From: Methanobacteriaceae archaeon
Lineage (GTDB): Archaea > Methanobacteriota > Methanobacteria > Methanobacteriales > Methanobacteriaceae
NCBI GenBank assembly: GCA_023249725.1
Contig: JAHFBZ010000012.1
Location: 1-36,863 of the forward strand
Reading direction: 5' to 3'
DNA: 36,863 nt
The notes below the pieces were generated by a model. The model was not told the DNA's origin and ran no database searches. It saw only the letters and a program-made list of their open reading frames with translations. Shown here in pieces: positions 9,777-18,027 of the stretch. Position 1 is the stretch's first letter. Every line of letters starts with the position of its first letter. A program made the position numbers and the translations under genes.

Positions 9777-10711
9777 GGTCAGGGCTTAATTTAGGTCGTA
9801 AAAAAATATTTTTAGGTATACCCGTGGCTGTTGCAATTGCGCTTATTGTTATACAGCCTATATCTAATAGCTTAGGATTGAATATATCTGAAGATGCCTT
9901 TAGACTAATTCTTTTAATGTTAATAGTTGTTATGGTAGCGCTTCTCTCAGAAAGAGTAGAAAGAGTTCGTTCGTTGCGAAAATTAAATGAAGAATTAAGT
10001 GAACAGGCAGAAAAATTAGCTGATGCTAATGATGAGCTTGAAGCATTTGCTTATTCAGTTTCTCATGATTTAAGGGTTCCTTTAAGGGCCATTGATGGAT
10101 TTTCTAGAATAATGGTTGAAGACTATGAAGATGAGCTTGATGATGAAGGAATCAGGCTTTTGAATATCATTAGAGATAACACCAAAAAAATGGGGCAACT
10201 TATAGATGACATATTGCTATTATCTCGTGCTGGCCGACAAGATATGAATTCTACTAAAGTTGACATGAAATCTATGGCCCAATCTGTGTATAATGACTTT
10301 TCTAATCAGACAGAACATAGAAATATAAATCTTACTATAGAAGAACTTCCAGTAACTTATGGCGATCGTGCCTTACTTTATCAAGTTTATACCAATTTAA
10401 TTGGGAATGCCATAAAATTCACATCAAATAAAGACCCTGCCGAAATAATTGTTGGATATGAAGATAAAAAAGGAGAATATGTATTTTTTGTTTCTGATAA
10501 TGGTGCTGGATTTAATATGAAATATATAAATAAGTTATTTGGGCTTTTCCAACGTCTTCACAGCCCTGAAGAATTTGAAGGAACCGGTGTGGGCCTTACA
10601 ATTGTTCAGCGTATTGTAAAAAGACATGATGGAAAAGTTTGGGGAGAAGGGGAGGTGGATAATGGTGCCACCATATATTTTTCTTTACCTAAAGCTAAGC
10701 CAAAGAAATAA
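9767..10711 (+). CDS. Membrane histidine kinase (HisKA/HATPase_c)
   Basis: A sensor kinase of about 314 residues. Two hydrophobic segments at the N-terminus (about 15-32 and 45-62) are followed by a short coiled coil ([20 protein letters not shown]). The H-box is [16 protein letters not shown] with H100, the phytochrome-like HisKA type. N-box [11 protein letters not shown]1 DNGAGF and G2 GTGVGLTIV are intact, so it should be active. There is no separate sensory domain. The first standard start is GTG at 9824, but it would remove the basic N-terminus. The frame is open back to 9752, and the GGGG of GGGGTGAT lies exactly 7 bases before an in-frame ATT at 9767, giving a basic segment ([12 protein letters not shown]) before the first helix. 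I therefore propose ATT initiation. The response regulator at 10845 is its likely partner. Confidence 0.85.
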   Translation: MSLRSGLNLGRKKIFLGIPVAVAIALIVIQPISNSLGLNISEDAFRLILLMLIVVMVALLSERVERVRSLRKLNEELSEQAEKLADANDELEAFAYSVSHDLRVPLRAIDGFSRIMVEDYEDELDDEGIRLLNIIRDNTKKMGQLIDDILLLSRAGRQDMNSTKVDMKSMAQSVYNDFSNQTEHRNINLTIEELPVTYGDRALLYQVYTNLIGNAIKFTSNKDPAEIIVGYEDKKGEYVFFVSDNGAGFNMKYINKLFGLFQRLHSPEEFEGTGVGLTIVQRIVKRHDGKVWGEGEVDNGATIYFSLPKAKPKK

Positions 10712-10844
10712 GTTTTTAATTTAAGCTCATCATATAAAAAATTTAAAACTAAATTTAAATTAATTAAATAATTGACATTATTTAAAATTTATAGTCCTTT
10801 AATAATCTGTTCATAGGATTAATAACTTAAAAGGTGAATCTAAA

Positions 10845-11282
10845 ATGGGAATGGAAGAAATTGAGATACTGCTTGTGGAAGACAATCCTACTGATGCTGA
10901 ACTTACCATGCGAGCACTAAAAAGAAAGAACATGGCTAATCAAGTTGTTTGGGTTAAAGATGGTGAAGAAGCGCTTGATTTTATTTTTGCCAAGGGTGAA
11001 TATTCTCATAGAAATCCGGATGATCTTCCGAAGTTAATCCTTCTTGATTTACGGATGCCTAAAGTTGATGGATTAGAAGTTTTACAGCGGATAAAAGCTG
11101 AAGAAAATACTCGTAAAATTCCTGTTGTTGTTTTGACATCATCTAAAGAAGATAGGGATATTGTAGAGAGTTATGAATTGGGTGTCAACAGTTATGTAAG
11201 TAAACCTGTTGAATTTGATCAATTTATTGATGCTGTTTCGACCCTGGGTTTTTACTGGATGCTGATTAATAATCCACCTTAA
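10845..11282 (+). CDS. Rcp1-like single-domain response regulator
   Basis: A 145-residue stand-alone receiver. The acidic pair is in [11 protein letters not shown], the phospho-acceptor is D68 in [11 protein letters not shown], the switch Thr is in VVLTSS, and the conserved lysine is K120 in SYVSKPV. The [13 protein letters not shown] opening and the loop before the phospho-Asp ([19 protein letters not shown]) are hallmarks of the Rcp1 group that accepts phosphate from phytochrome-type kinases, matching the H-box type of the kinase just upstream. There is no output domain, so it probably acts by protein contact or as a phosphate relay. AAAGGTGA provides the ribosome binding site. Confidence 0.9.
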   Translation: MGMEEIEILLVEDNPTDAELTMRALKRKNMANQVVWVKDGEEALDFIFAKGEYSHRNPDDLPKLILLDLRMPKVDGLEVLQRIKAEENTRKIPVVVLTSSKEDRDIVESYELGVNSYVSKPVEFDQFIDAVSTLGFYWMLINNPP

Positions 11283-11386
11283 TTCAATAGGATATCCGGA
11301 TGAAATTTAATCTGAAATCAATTTGAAATCAGATAATTATGTAAATCACATTTTAGTGCATTATTTTAAGGTAAATGTGGTAAAAT

Positions 11387-13144
11387 ATGAATAAAATCAA
11401 GGTTTTAATTCTGGAAGATGTTCCTTTAGATGCTGAACTTTCTGAGCGGGAGCTAAGAAAAGAAGGTCTTGACTTTTTGTCCCGTCGTGTTGAAACCAAA
11501 GATGACTTTATAAAAGCAATTACTGAATTTAATCCAGATGTAATATTGGCAGATCAATCTTTGCCGCATTTTGATGGGCTTTCTGCTTTGAGAATTACTA
11601 AGGATAAAACGCCTAATATTCCTTTTATTTTTGTTAGTGGTAAAATTGGAGAAGATTATGCAGTTGAAATGCTCAAAAAAGGTGCAACGGATTATGTGCT
11701 TAAAAATAATCTTACAAAACTTTCCTATGCAGTTATAAGGGCTTTGAATGAATCTAAAGAGCAATTAAATAGGGAAATTGCTGAAAAATCATTGAAAGAG
11801 AATGAAAAAAAATATAGGACTCTCTTTGAAAAATCAAAAAATCCCATATTTGTTTGCCAAAAAGATGGAAATTTTATTGATTGTAATGATGCAGGATTAG
11901 AATTCATGGAAAAACAATACTCTGAAATTATAGGTCATAATTTACAAAATTGGGTTAAATTAGCTGATTTTAATAATTTGTTTTCTGAGGAAATTTATGT
12001 AAATGAACTAGTATTCAAGATTAATGGCATTGAAAAAATACTGGAAATTACCATTACTCTGGTTGAAATATGGAAAGAAAAAAACTATTTTTTACAAGGA
12101 AAAGATGTAACTAAACAAAAGCAGGCTGAAAAAGCTCTTAAAAAACAAGGTGAAGAATATAAAGCCATATTTGAGAATACTGGTACTTTATCTGTAATTT
12201 TTGAAAAAGATACTACCATCTCTTTAGTAAATACGGAATTTGAATTATTTTCAGGATATAGCAATAAAGAATTAAAATTCAATCGGAAGTGGTTGGAATT
12301 TGTGGCCAGTGATGATTTGGAAAGGATGGAAGGATACCATCGTATGCAAAGAATAAATCCTTTAGCAATTCCTAAAAACTATGAAGTTATGTTAAAAAAT
12401 CGCGAAGGAAAAATTAAGGATTTTTATGCGACTTCTGAAATTATACCTGGTACTGAAAAGGGTATTATATCTTTTATGGATATTAGTGATAGAAAAATTG
12501 CTGAAAATAAAATTAAGAATTCCCTTCACGAAAAGGAACTTCTTCTAAGAGAAATACATCATCGGGTAAAAAATAATATGCAAATAATATCCACGCTTTT
12601 AACCCTACAATCGGCTCAGATTGATGATCAAAAATTAATTGACCTCTATCAAGAAAGCCAGAATAGAATTCAAGCCATGTCATTAATTCATGAAAAATTG
12701 TATCTTTCTAGAGATATTTCTAAAATAAATCTTAAAGATTATGTTCAAAGCATGGTAAGTGATTTATTATATTCCTATGAAAAAGATAGTCAAGTTATAG
12801 AGTCTAATCTTGATATTGCTGATGCTTTGATGAGTATAGATACAGCAGTTCCTTGTGGACTAATTATAAACGAACTTATTTCTAATTCATTAAAATATGC
12901 ATTTCCTGATAGAAATGGAACCATAAATGTATATTTTCATAGAATCAATGATTCAGATTATTGTTTATCAATATCTGATGATGGAATTGGCCTTCCTGAA
13001 GACTTAGATATAGATAAAATTAACTCTTTAGGCCTTAAAATTGTTAAAAATCTTATAAATCAACTTGATGGAACATTAAAAATATCAAAACCTTCTAAAT
13101 TTGAAATTAGGTTTAAAGAACTTAAATATAAGGAAAGAATGTAA
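11387..13144 (+). CDS. Hybrid kinase: receiver-PAS-PAS-HisKA_2
   Basis: A 585-residue cytoplasmic protein without membrane segments. Residues 1-120 are a receiver with phospho-acceptor D56 (DVILADQSLP) and lysine K106 in YVLKNN, where the usual proline after Lys is absent. Two PAS domains follow at about 140-250 (KYRTLFEKSKNPIFVCQKDG) and 258-375 (EYKAIFENTGTLSVIFEKD). The kinase core is HisKA_2: REIHHRVKNNMQIISTLLTL with His at 391/392, then N-box INELISNSLKYAFP, G1 SDDGIGLP and SLGLKIVKNL. It ends FKELKYKERM, a C-terminal motif shared by the other HisKA_2 kinases in this window. An N-terminal receiver feeding a kinase suggests a relay step, perhaps taking phosphate from the upstream pair and passing it to the MetOD1 regulator that follows. 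Confidence 0.92.
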   Translation: MNKIKVLILEDVPLDAELSERELRKEGLDFLSRRVETKDDFIKAITEFNPDVILADQSLPHFDGLSALRITKDKTPNIPFIFVSGKIGEDYAVEMLKKGATDYVLKNNLTKLSYAVIRALNESKEQLNREIAEKSLKENEKKYRTLFEKSKNPIFVCQKDGNFIDCNDAGLEFMEKQYSEIIGHNLQNWVKLADFNNLFSEEIYVNELVFKINGIEKILEITITLVEIWKEKNYFLQGKDVTKQKQAEKALKKQGEEYKAIFENTGTLSVIFEKDTTISLVNTEFELFSGYSNKELKFNRKWLEFVASDDLERMEGYHRMQRINPLAIPKNYEVMLKNREGKIKDFYATSEIIPGTEKGIISFMDISDRKIAENKIKNSLHEKELLLREIHHRVKNNMQIISTLLTLQSAQIDDQKLIDLYQESQNRIQAMSLIHEKLYLSRDISKINLKDYVQSMVSDLLYSYEKDSQVIESNLDIADALMSIDTAVPCGLIINELISNSLKYAFPDRNGTINVYFHRINDSDYCLSISDDGIGLPEDLDIDKINSLGLKIVKNLINQLDGTLKISKPSKFEIRFKELKYKERM

Positions 13145-13196
13145 TATTTATAGATATAATAAAATTATTTAATGAACTGGATTAGGGGATGAAATA

Positions 13197-14057
13197 ATGG
13201 CTAATGCAAGGGTTCTGGTTGTAGAAGATGAAAGTATTGTGGCCATGGGCATTAAACATAAATTAGAAACTATGGGACATACTGTTGTAGAAATGGTTGC
13301 ATCAGGAGAAAATGCAGTTCGAGCTGCGGGGGAGCATGTTCCAGATATAATATTAATGGATATAGTTATAAAAGGAGATATGGATGGTATTGAAGCAGCC
13401 CATGCTATTCATGAACATAATGACATTCCTATAATCTATTTAACGGCTTATGCTGATGAAGAAATGCTTATGAGAGCCAGAGTCACCCAGCCCTACGGAT
13501 ATATTATAAAACCATTTAAATCCACGGAATTGAATGCTAATATTCAAATGGCCTTATTTAAACATAAAGCTGCCAAAAAAGAAAAAGAAATAATTAAAAA
13601 ACAAATTTTAGATAATTTTCACAATTTTATTGTTCAAGCCATTCCTACTAGTGGTTCTCAAAGTGAAATGGAAATGCGTGACATGCTTTTTAATGCCTTT
13701 GGGGAAAGATTAGAAGAAGATATGAAGCCTTCATTTGAATATAAAATGGAAGAATTTGGGATCAGTGAGGATACTGAAGATGGTCAGGATATATTTGACT
13801 CATATTTAGCTTGGTTATCTGAGATATTCAGTGATTTTGGGATACGAGTGGGCATTATTGAAAAAAGCCCTAGATGGTACTTTGAATTTGATAACTGTCC
13901 TTGGAAGGAAGAAGCTAAAAATAATCCCATATTTTGCATAAACTGTCAAGCTATTATTAATCGTAGTTTTGATTGGACAAACTTAGAAGGAAGTGTAAAA
14001 CGTAAATCAACCATTGCTAGTGGTTCAGATAGCTGTATATTTACTTTCAATCTTTAA
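13197..14057 (+). CDS. Receiver-MetOD1 response regulator with Cys cluster
   Basis: 286 residues. The receiver is at 1-120 with E10/D11, phospho-acceptor D55 in ILMDIVIKG, TAYAD, and K105 in GYIIKPF. Residues about 135-286 form the methanogen output domain 1 type, with NFHNFIVQAIPTSGSQS at its start. Four cysteines, C234 (NCPW), C247 and C250 (CINC) and C280 (DSCIF), form a plausible metal or redox site; the spacing and the final G-x-D-x-C-x-F recall V4R-type ligand-binding domains, which is my inference. No DNA-binding motif is visible. A good ribosome binding site (GGGGATGAAATA) precedes the ATG. Being last in the cluster, it is the likely output of the kinase at 11387. Confidence 0.9.
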   Translation: MANARVLVVEDESIVAMGIKHKLETMGHTVVEMVASGENAVRAAGEHVPDIILMDIVIKGDMDGIEAAHAIHEHNDIPIIYLTAYADEEMLMRARVTQPYGYIIKPFKSTELNANIQMALFKHKAAKKEKEIIKKQILDNFHNFIVQAIPTSGSQSEMEMRDMLFNAFGERLEEDMKPSFEYKMEEFGISEDTEDGQDIFDSYLAWLSEIFSDFGIRVGIIEKSPRWYFEFDNCPWKEEAKNNPIFCINCQAIINRSFDWTNLEGSVKRKSTIASGSDSCIFTFNL

Positions 14058-14069
14058 TTTTCTTTTTTT
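14051..14069 (+). terminator. T-rich 3' end of the signalling cluster
   Basis: Runs of three, four and seven T follow directly around the stop of the receiver-MetOD1 gene, consistent with an archaeal T-tract terminator closing the plus-strand cluster. Confidence 0.4.
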
Positions 14070-14075
14070 CTGGAT

Positions 14076-14107
<32 letters not shown>

Positions 14108-14202
14108 TTTTCATTTATTTTTTTTAAAAATTCTTTTGATTTTTACGAGAATTAGGGCTTTTTTAAAGAAACACATTATCTTATTTTAAATATATTTACA
14201 TT

Positions 14203-15324
14203 ATGAAAAGAAAAGGAGTTGCTAATCTACCGCTTCATGGAGGCCATCCACCACGATGGCTGTTTAGTAGGATGATTAAGCTTGCTGGAGGAATCAGTGA
14301 AGTTATAATTGATGAATATGGTAGTGATGAACTTTTAAGACGTTTGTCTGATCCTTTCTGGTTTCAAGCATTCTCATGTGTCTTAGGATTTGATTGGCAT
14401 TCTTCCGGAACAACCACAACTACTTGTGGAGCTTTAAAAACTGCATTGAATCCAGAATCGCACGGTTTTGTGGCGGCCGGAGGAAAGGGAAGAGCATCTC
14501 GTAAAGCACCTGAAGAAATCGCTGAATCTGGTGATACCCTTTCTATTAATAGTAAAAACATAGAAAAGTTGATCCAAACCAGTAAACTATCTGCTAAAAT
14601 AGACAATTCCTGTATACAAGACGGTTATCAGCTGTACCAACATACATTTTTTATTAATGACAAAGGAAACTGGGCAGTTGTTCAACAGGGAATGAATGAG
14701 TACAATAAATATGCTCGTAGATATCACTGGCTAGGTGAATCAGTGGATGATTATTTATCAAATCCACATGCAGCCATTTCCTGCGATTTAAAAGAGAAAA
14801 ATTCATTGAATATGGTGGATATAGAAAGTGAAAAGGCACGGGAAATAAGTGTGGAATTAATTTGTGATAATCCTGATCATCTTCGAAAATACTTTAATAA
14901 TAAAAATGGAATGCAAACTTTGTTAAGTGACTTTTCAGCTGAAAAATCAGAGCTTAACATGCCCCAACACCATCCTGTTCTGGATATGGATCTTTCAGAT
15001 CGTGAATTCCAGGTTCTAAAACATGCCTGGGAAATTCAGCCGGATAATTATCAAGATCTCATTTTATTAAAAGGCTTTGGGCCTAAAAAAATCAGAGCAT
15101 TGGCCCTGATTTCGGATCTTGTTTTTGGAGAACCCGCAAGCTGGAGAGACCCTGTAAAATATAGTTTTACTCATGGGGGAAAGGATGGGTATCCATATCC
15201 TGTTGATCGGGAAGTTTATGATAATTCTATTAATACACTTAAAGAATCCCTTGAACAATCGAATTTAAATAATAAAGAAAAAATGGGGGCAATAAAACGA
15301 CTTGGGGATTTTATCAATGAATAA
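14203..15324 (+). CDS. DUF763 family protein
   Basis: A 373-residue protein with the typical DUF763 opening (RKGVANLPLHGGHPPRWLF) and the conserved central signature SGTTTTTCGALKTAL followed by HGFVAAGGKGRASR. Residues about 285-312 contain a helix-hairpin-helix-like motif (LLKGFGPKKIRALALIS), which suggests nucleic-acid binding. The family is found in archaea and some bacteria, and its biochemical role is not established to my knowledge. The length is near the usual size, so it is probably intact. No ribosome binding site precedes the ATG, so it may be translated from a leaderless message. It is convergent with the secreted protein that follows, with no gap between the two stop codons. Confidence 0.88.
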   Translation: MKRKGVANLPLHGGHPPRWLFSRMIKLAGGISEVIIDEYGSDELLRRLSDPFWFQAFSCVLGFDWHSSGTTTTTCGALKTALNPESHGFVAAGGKGRASRKAPEEIAESGDTLSINSKNIEKLIQTSKLSAKIDNSCIQDGYQLYQHTFFINDKGNWAVVQQGMNEYNKYARRYHWLGESVDDYLSNPHAAISCDLKEKNSLNMVDIESEKAREISVELICDNPDHLRKYFNNKNGMQTLLSDFSAEKSELNMPQHHPVLDMDLSDREFQVLKHAWEIQPDNYQDLILLKGFGPKKIRALALISDLVFGEPASWRDPVKYSFTHGGKDGYPYPVDREVYDNSINTLKESLEQSNLNNKEKMGAIKRLGDFINE

Positions 15325-16377
15325 TTAGACTTTAATTGGTTTTGCTACCATTGAGCTTCTGCTGGCAACAGATGTCGTTTTATAGTTTCTTAATGTTACT
15401 TTTCCGATGAATTTTTTGCCCATGATTCGAGGTAATGATTTGGCATAAATTTTATGACCTCTAAAAATTATATTATCCGGATGTCCACGGCCATTTCTAT
15501 GAACTAGCTTCCCACCATCATAAGATGCCCATACATTAACTTCAGTAGAACTATTTATATTTTCCACTTTATAGGTTATTACATTACGCCTATTAACTCC
15601 CCACCTATCAGTGCCGGCTAAATATATTGCTGCAGATACGGGATTAGATCTTTTAGTTATATATTTTCCTTGTCTATAAAAACGAGGGCTGTTGGGTACA
15701 CTTACATATTCTCCATCTTTCATTTTAAATACTTTAACTTTAGAGCTTCCAGAGTTATAGATAGCAATACCTACATTACCAACTGGATCCTTAATGAGAA
15801 AATGGCCCATTCCAAGTTTTCTCAGAATTTTATAAGCACTGTTAATATCTGTTTTAGTTATACGTCCTTTGACGGAAATTTTTCCTGCTAAGTTCTCTAG
15901 TTTTTTATTTATCCAGACCACATCAGGCCCACCAGTTGAAACAATCCATCCATCCTTAGATATTATGGTGTGGAAAAAGTATCCATTTACTAGCTTGTAT
16001 TCTTTAATTGTTTCTTTCCCATACCATTTCACTTTTTTGATATAAAGATTTGCGGCATATGTGGAGTCTCTTCTATATGCAAAAACATCTACTCCTTTTT
16101 TAACATGTACCAACACGGAACAACAACCACTTTCGGTTTTAATGGTATTTTTGGCTTTTTGGGGTCCTGTAGAATTAATATTACTAGATTTGTTGCTAGA
16201 GTTGGTATCACCAGAAATATTAGTTCCATTTATAGTCTGATGATTAGTATAATCAGTATTATGGCCAATAGAGCTATCTTCTAAATCATTTTTGGTAATG
16301 TCTGTAGCAGCCGCACTACCTATAAAAAATAATACTAATAAAATAATTCCTATAATTAACAAAGGTTTTCTGAAAAT
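15325..16377 (-). CDS. Secreted protein, possible Ntn-hydrolase-like enzyme
   Basis: About 350 residues. Residues 1-24 form a signal peptide (FRKPLLIIGIILLVLFFIG, then SAAA); residues 25-82 are a linker rich in Asn, Ser and Thr with several N-glycosylation sequons (NGT, NIS, NKS, NST); the globular part follows. The globular part opens with GCCSVLV, and R102 (VFAYRRD) lies 16 residues after C86. That spacing matches the nucleophile Cys to Arg distance in choloylglycine-hydrolase-type Ntn enzymes, and FLIKDPVGNVGIAIY ... VPNSPRF resembles later strands of that fold. The family assignment is inference. The first standard start, TTG at 16362, would cut off the basic n-region; an in-frame ATT at 16377 lies 7 bases after GGGGG and gives a proper signal peptide. 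The protein is probably exported to the cell wall. Confidence 0.72.
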   Translation of the reverse strand: MFRKPLLIIGIILLVLFFIGSAAATDITKNDLEDSSIGHNTDYTNHQTINGTNISGDTNSSNKSSNINSTGPQKAKNTIKTESGCCSVLVHVKKGVDVFAYRRDSTYAANLYIKKVKWYGKETIKEYKLVNGYFFHTIISKDGWIVSTGGPDVVWINKKLENLAGKISVKGRITKTDINSAYKILRKLGMGHFLIKDPVGNVGIAIYNSGSSKVKVFKMKDGEYVSVPNSPRFYRQGKYITKRSNPVSAAIYLAGTDRWGVNRRNVITYKVENINSSTEVNVWASYDGGKLVHRNGRGHPDNIIFRGHKIYAKSLPRIMGKKFIGKVTLRNYKTTSVASRSSMVAKPIKV

Positions 16378-16533
16378 TTTACTTCCCCCGATAAATTTTC
16401 AATTTTAAAAATAATTTTATTTGTAATATTAATTTCTCTTAAAACTATATAATAAAAACTATGTCTTATTTTATGAATATTCTTTAATATTAAAATAATA
16501 TTGAATAATAAATACCCTATATTGGAGATTAAT

Positions 16534-16833
16534 TCATTTAAAAGATAATAAATTCTTTTGAATGTCTGTTTTATCCATTTTTTCAATTTCACTTTCCATT
16601 ATTTTAATCCAGTTATAAATGCGCAGAGCATCAGTTGATGGGGAGTTTTTAGATCTATTATTAACTGAATCATCGGACACTTTTAATGCATTTTCCATGT
16701 ATTTTTTCAGATTTAATTGAAATTTTAAAAACTCTTTTAATGAAAAAACTACCAATTCATTCCCTTCTTGAAAAATACTTTGTCTATGAAAAACCAGTTC
16801 ATCGTTTTTTAATTGGAGTTTTACAGATTTCAT
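16534..16833 (-). CDS. Small hypothetical protein, paralogue of 16898-17269
   Basis: 99 residues, no signal peptide or membrane helix; the middle and end are predicted helical and charged. The segment NELVVFSLKEFLKFQLNLKK (residues 25-44), followed by YMENA, lines up with EDIVAFPLDELQVEMMRLKY of the next gene: hydrophobic-Val-x-Phe-x-Leu-x-Glu and Leu-Lys-x-Tyr positions agree. GTGAT eight bases or fewer before the ATG gives a weak ribosome binding site. The two genes are tandem, 64 bases apart, on the same strand. I do not recognise the family. The pair could be a methanobacterial lineage-specific protein acting as a homo- or hetero-oligomer. Confidence 0.6.
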   Translation of the reverse strand: MKSVKLQLKNDELVFHRQSIFQEGNELVVFSLKEFLKFQLNLKKYMENALKVSDDSVNNRSKNSPSTDALRIYNWIKIMESEIEKMDKTDIQKNLLSFK

Positions 16834-16897
16834 TAAATCACTTTTTAATTTCGGGTTAGCTAAATTGATTGATCATATTAATCTAGTTTATTTTAAA

Positions 16898-17269
16898 CTA
16901 AATTCCAATAATAGCTGGAATATTAATCTTATCTTTACAAATTCTTTTTTTCTTTTTAATACCAATTTCAGGCCATTTAAAGTTTTCAAGGGATGTTTGT
17001 GTCTCAAATTTCATCAAAGAGTTCACGATTTTTGATGCTTTTTCCATTTCATTTTTCGCTTTTCTAATTTCTCTTTTTTTAAATTTAACCTGTGATTTCT
17101 GGGCATTCTCAGCCATTTCACCAGATTTTTCTAAATAGTACTTTAATCTCATCATTTCTACTTGCAATTCATCTAATGGAAATGCAACAATGTCCTCTTC
17201 CTTATTAAAAGCACCTAAATTATAGCTGCTAGTGCAGTTTTTTTCCAGTTTTACAATAGCATACTTCAT
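16898..17269 (-). CDS. Small hypothetical protein with helical, Lys-rich middle
   Basis: 123 residues. The N-terminal half shares the VxFxLxE ... LKxY pattern with the next gene downstream. Residues about 55-90 are rich in Lys, Glu and Ala (KFKKREIRKAKNEMEKASKI) and look like an amphipathic or coiled-coil helix. The C-terminal tail contains a basic patch (GIKKKKRICKD). GAGAGAT before the ATG is a weak ribosome binding site. No catalytic motif, signal peptide or membrane segment is seen. Function unknown; its only visible context is the tandem paralogue. Confidence 0.6.
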   Translation of the reverse strand: MKYAIVKLEKNCTSSYNLGAFNKEEDIVAFPLDELQVEMMRLKYYLEKSGEMAENAQKSQVKFKKREIRKAKNEMEKASKIVNSLMKFETQTSLENFKWPEIGIKKKKRICKDKINIPAIIGI

Positions 17270-17560
17270 TTTAATCTCTCAAATTGTATTGATAATCTAA
17301 TTTTAGTTTAAGAATAGAATAATGGTAGATTAACAATTTAATTAATTAAATACTGCTTTTTCATCATCAATCTAATAATATTATATTTCAGATTATTAGT
17401 GAATATGAATAATTAGTTTTTAGAATATATTAGAACTTGAGATAGAGAGCATTTGGAAAGTATTGAATTGTATGAGTTAATATTTTAAAATAAGAGTTTA
17501 ATTGAAAGATATAATATTTAAAAAATTTAATAGAAAATAAAATGTTTATATGTCGATAAT

Positions 17561-17782
17561 TTACTTGTAATGATGTTTATGATGATATTTTTTCATTTCG
17601 CTGTGTTTGTGAACTTTGCGAATAATGATTTCTACAAATTCCCCTTCAGAAACTTCAGCAACGTCTAATAAGTCTTGAGGAACAACAACTTTCTCAGAAG
17701 TTCTTTTTAAAACGGTTGAATAACCTCTATGGTAATATCTAGGCCTATGATGACAATCACAATCCTCTTTTTTATCATGCAT
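17561..17782 (-). CDS. AbrB-like small protein with His/Cys-rich tails
   Basis: 73 residues. The centre, about residues 22-57 (STVLKRTSEKVVVPQDLLDV followed by AEVSEGEFVEIIIRKV), has the strand-proline-helix-strand pattern of AbrB/MazE swapped-hairpin proteins, with VVVPQDLL in place of the usual IxIPxxLR. Both tails are rich in metal-binding residues: CDCHH near the N-terminus, and HKHS plus HHKHH at the C-terminus. The ribosome binding site GGGGTGA seven bases upstream is excellent, so the gene is real. It might be a metal-responsive regulator or a metal-storage protein; both are inference. No toxin gene is adjacent, which argues against a toxin-antitoxin pair. Confidence 0.75.
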   Translation of the reverse strand: MHDKKEDCDCHHRPRYYHRGYSTVLKRTSEKVVVPQDLLDVAEVSEGEFVEIIIRKVHKHSEMKKYHHKHHYK

Positions 17783-18027
17783 TTTTTCACCCCATAAATA
17801 ATTTACAAGATATATATCTATAATATGTAGCTATTAATTTTTAAGATATTAATAAAGAGTTAATATTATTCATTTTGAATATTTTTTAGATAATTATTTG
17901 GACTAATAAAATCAAATAGAATAAGAACTTTATATATTATCAAGTATTTATCATATTTACCCGATATCTATAGAAAATATTTTATCTAATCTGATTTACC
18001 GAATAAAAAGTTAATTTGGGGTGCATT

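Noticed and set aside
16356-16592. 78-codon minus-strand frame reaching into the start of the secreted protein
   Set aside because: It overlaps a better supported gene at one end and the signal-peptide codons at the other, and has AT-driven composition and no ribosome binding site.
17561-17782. Antitoxin of a toxin-antitoxin pair
   Set aside because: The AbrB-like fold fits, but no adjacent small toxin gene exists; the nearest same-strand neighbour is 291 bases away and unrelated.
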